NCBI GenBank assembly: GCA_965112735.1
Contig: OZ218953.1
Span: forward strand, 4,526,001-4,590,000
DNA from: Phaeosaccion multiseriatum
Taxonomy: Eukaryota; Ochrophyta, other classes
Direction: 5' to 3'
Length of the DNA: 64,000 bases
The position numbers were made by a program, and so were the translations under genes. The notes under the pieces are model-generated. The model was not told where the DNA came from, did not search any database, and worked only from the letters and a program-made list of their open reading frames with translations. Within the stretch, counting starts at the first letter, position 1. Every line of letters begins with the position of its first letter. Below, piece after piece: positions 62,971 through 64,000 of the stretch.

Positions 62971-63709
62971 CTCTCTCCCTCTCTCTCTCCCCCCTCTCTC
63001 TCTCGCCCCTCTGCCATCCGCCTTGGGTCACTGTTGGCACTGTCTCCGTCTCGTGTGGACTGCCTCTCTCCCCCCCCTCTCCCTCCGCTCACACACCTCT
63101 CCCTCCCTCTCTCCTTCCCTCTCTCTCCCCCCCCCTGTCTCTCTGTTTCTCTCTCCCTCTCTCTTTCCCTCCCCCCCCTCTCCCTCCCTCCCTCCCTCCA
63201 CCCTCCGCCTGTCGTCTTGTCCCCGTATCATGTGGACTACCCCCGCCTACCCCACTCCCTCCCTCTCTCCCTCCACCCTCCACCCTCTCCTCCTCTCTCT
63301 CCACCCTCCCCACTCCCTCCTTTCCCTCTCCCCCTCCACACTTTACCCTCTCTCTCTCTATCTCTATCTGTCTATATCTCTCTCTTCCTTCACCCTCCCC
63401 ACTCCCTCCTCTCTCTCCCTCCACCCTCTCTCTCCACCCTCCCCCCTCCCTCCATTCTCTCCCTCCACCCTCCACCCTCTCTCTCTCTCTCCACCCTCCC
63501 CACTCCCTCCTCTCTCTCCCTTCCTCCACACTCCACGCTCCGCCCCCCCCCCCCCCCTTTTCTCACGTGTACAGGTGCAGGTACCCCTGACCCCCCTCAT
63601 GCATGGTCTCACTCACGAGGGCGAATACTCTCTGCAAGACCCTGACGGAAGGTGCCCCCCCGGAAGGGCTTGCGCTGGCACCCTTCATCTCAGGCTCAAA
63701 GTCTGCTAA
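59687..63709 (+). CDS. Saposin-B / HVA22(REEP) / C2 domain membrane protein
   Basis: Five in-phase exons (59687-61685, 61894-61958, 62142-62249, 62621-62752, 63575-63709) give about 812 aa. Residues about 35-100 form a saposin-B domain with the Cys pattern CALC, CEAIC, CVTMC and CVAANLC. Residues about 200-300 are a TB2/DP1/HVA22 (reticulon-like hairpin) domain: RQWLAFWMIMFLFFLVERFS, YYQFKLLCVMYMMFGRGADL. From about 367 a C2 domain begins (VQVELTSAGGLVPASSNPLD then CDAYCILHL), is broken by about 270 residues of Glu/Gly/Ser-rich sequence, and resumes at SDPSPGERYGRQRSRTVTR, TTSPEWEQQIEMYLEG, LLLEVYDWHFGMGDSFLGQV. HVA22/REEP proteins shape ER tubules; saposins and C2 domains bind lipid. The N-terminal MYMPPPWVLLSLVVGFT is a possible signal anchor. 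The donor at 61686 was chosen by phase only. Confidence 0.8.
62896..63560. repeat. (CT)n and C-rich pyrimidine repeat in last intron
   Basis: A CT dinucleotide array of about 90 bp (62896-62985) followed by 550 bp of almost pure pyrimidine with CCCTCC, CTCTCT and CCACCCTC units, ending in a C16 run before the final acceptor at 63574. Intronic; all long frames in it are artefacts. Confidence 0.92.
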
Positions 63710-64000
63710 TGGTAAGGTCAAAAAGGCTAAGCCAAGGCTTAAGCTAACAAAGCTACTTCGCAAGCGAAACCTCCTCGTAAGGAGGAATGAGGCTATCACC
63801 CCATCACCTCAGGCTCAAAGCGTGCTGAGCGAAGGTCCCAAGGTGCTAAGGGAATGAGGTTGCATGTGAATCCAGTCAATTTAAACGGAGCGGCGTCTCC
63901 GTCTCTGACTGAGGCCGTGGTGCCATTTGGTGCCATGGTGTAGTAGAGTAAGCAAGTGTTAATATATATACGTATGTAAGTATCCGGGATGAAGATGGAT
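63710..64000. other. Downstream flank, no gene seen
   Basis: The last 291 bp follow the stop codon of the saposin/HVA22/C2 gene. They contain two related segments with CATCTCAGGCTCAAAGT / CACCTCAGGCTCAAAGC at about 63686 and 63805, the first overlapping the coding end, so a piece of the final exon seems to be duplicated downstream. No further gene is supported. Confidence 0.5.

Noticed and set aside
62865-63709. Several long Pro/Ser/Leu frames in both orientations
   Set aside because: They translate the pyrimidine-rich last intron; only the final 135 bp is coding, as the last exon of the C2 domain.

Overview
The window is nuclear DNA of a eukaryote. Nearly every recognisable protein is interrupted by GT-AG introns of about 50-500 bp, there are no operons or ribosome-binding sites, and single exons encode pieces of proteasome, TFIID/spliceosome-type, polyadenylation and RING-finger proteins. 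Two proteins begin with a hydrophobic signal segment followed by an AF/GF junction (57719.. and 41653..). This is the bipartite plastid-targeting signature of algae with red-derived secondary plastids, so a photosynthetic stramenopile (ochrophyte, possibly eustigmatophyte-like) is the best guess. The lineage is inference. Base composition is GC-rich, introns are full of microsatellites, and several proteins carry long Q, N, G, E or S runs.

Layout, left to right: aspartate aminotransferase 5' end (-, cut by the window edge); an alpha2-delta-like VWA membrane protein (-, 913-4173); a GCFC/PAXBP1-type protein (-, 4539-9126); a TKL-like kinase (+, 9602-12477); a 519-bp terminal-inverted-repeat element with target duplication (12544-13062); a BtuF-like binding protein (+, 13253-14898); a CNX1-type molybdenum cofactor fusion (+, 15121-19598); an MRB1590-class ABC ATPase (-, 19921-26539) whose proposed first intron holds a 400-bp near-palindrome (25725-26124); a WD40/coiled-coil/RING protein (-, 26634-32621); a BuGZ/SUF4 zinc finger (+, 32938-34499); an AGC kinase (+, 35665-38655); proteasome alpha-6 (-, 39353-41306); a plastid-type unknown (+, 41653-43727); a Coq7-like protein lacking iron ligands (-, 44239-45003); canonical poly(A) polymerase (+, 45288-49912); a C-terminal bromodomain protein (-, 51152-54825); a rolling-stone/AIG1-like membrane protein (+, 55127-57468); a plastid SOUL haem-binding protein (+, 57719-59282); and a saposin-B/HVA22/C2 membrane protein (+, 59687-63709).

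Exon models were built by hand from splice signals. In almost all genes the codon phases agree across every junction and the totals are multiples of three, which is strong internal support. First exons (and transcript ends) are the weak points. Genes are mostly unrelated housekeeping functions. Several head-to-head pairs (9126/9602, 32621/32938, 41306/41653, 45003/45288, 54825/55127) have 280-480 bp between start codons and probably share bidirectional promoters.

No tRNA, rRNA, CRISPR array or prophage was seen. The most unusual content is in protein architecture (His-rich MoeA-MogA linker, WD40-RING order, SapB-HVA22-C2 fusion with a split C2, ligand-less Coq7) and in the two inverted-repeat elements, rather than in a defence-type gene cluster.
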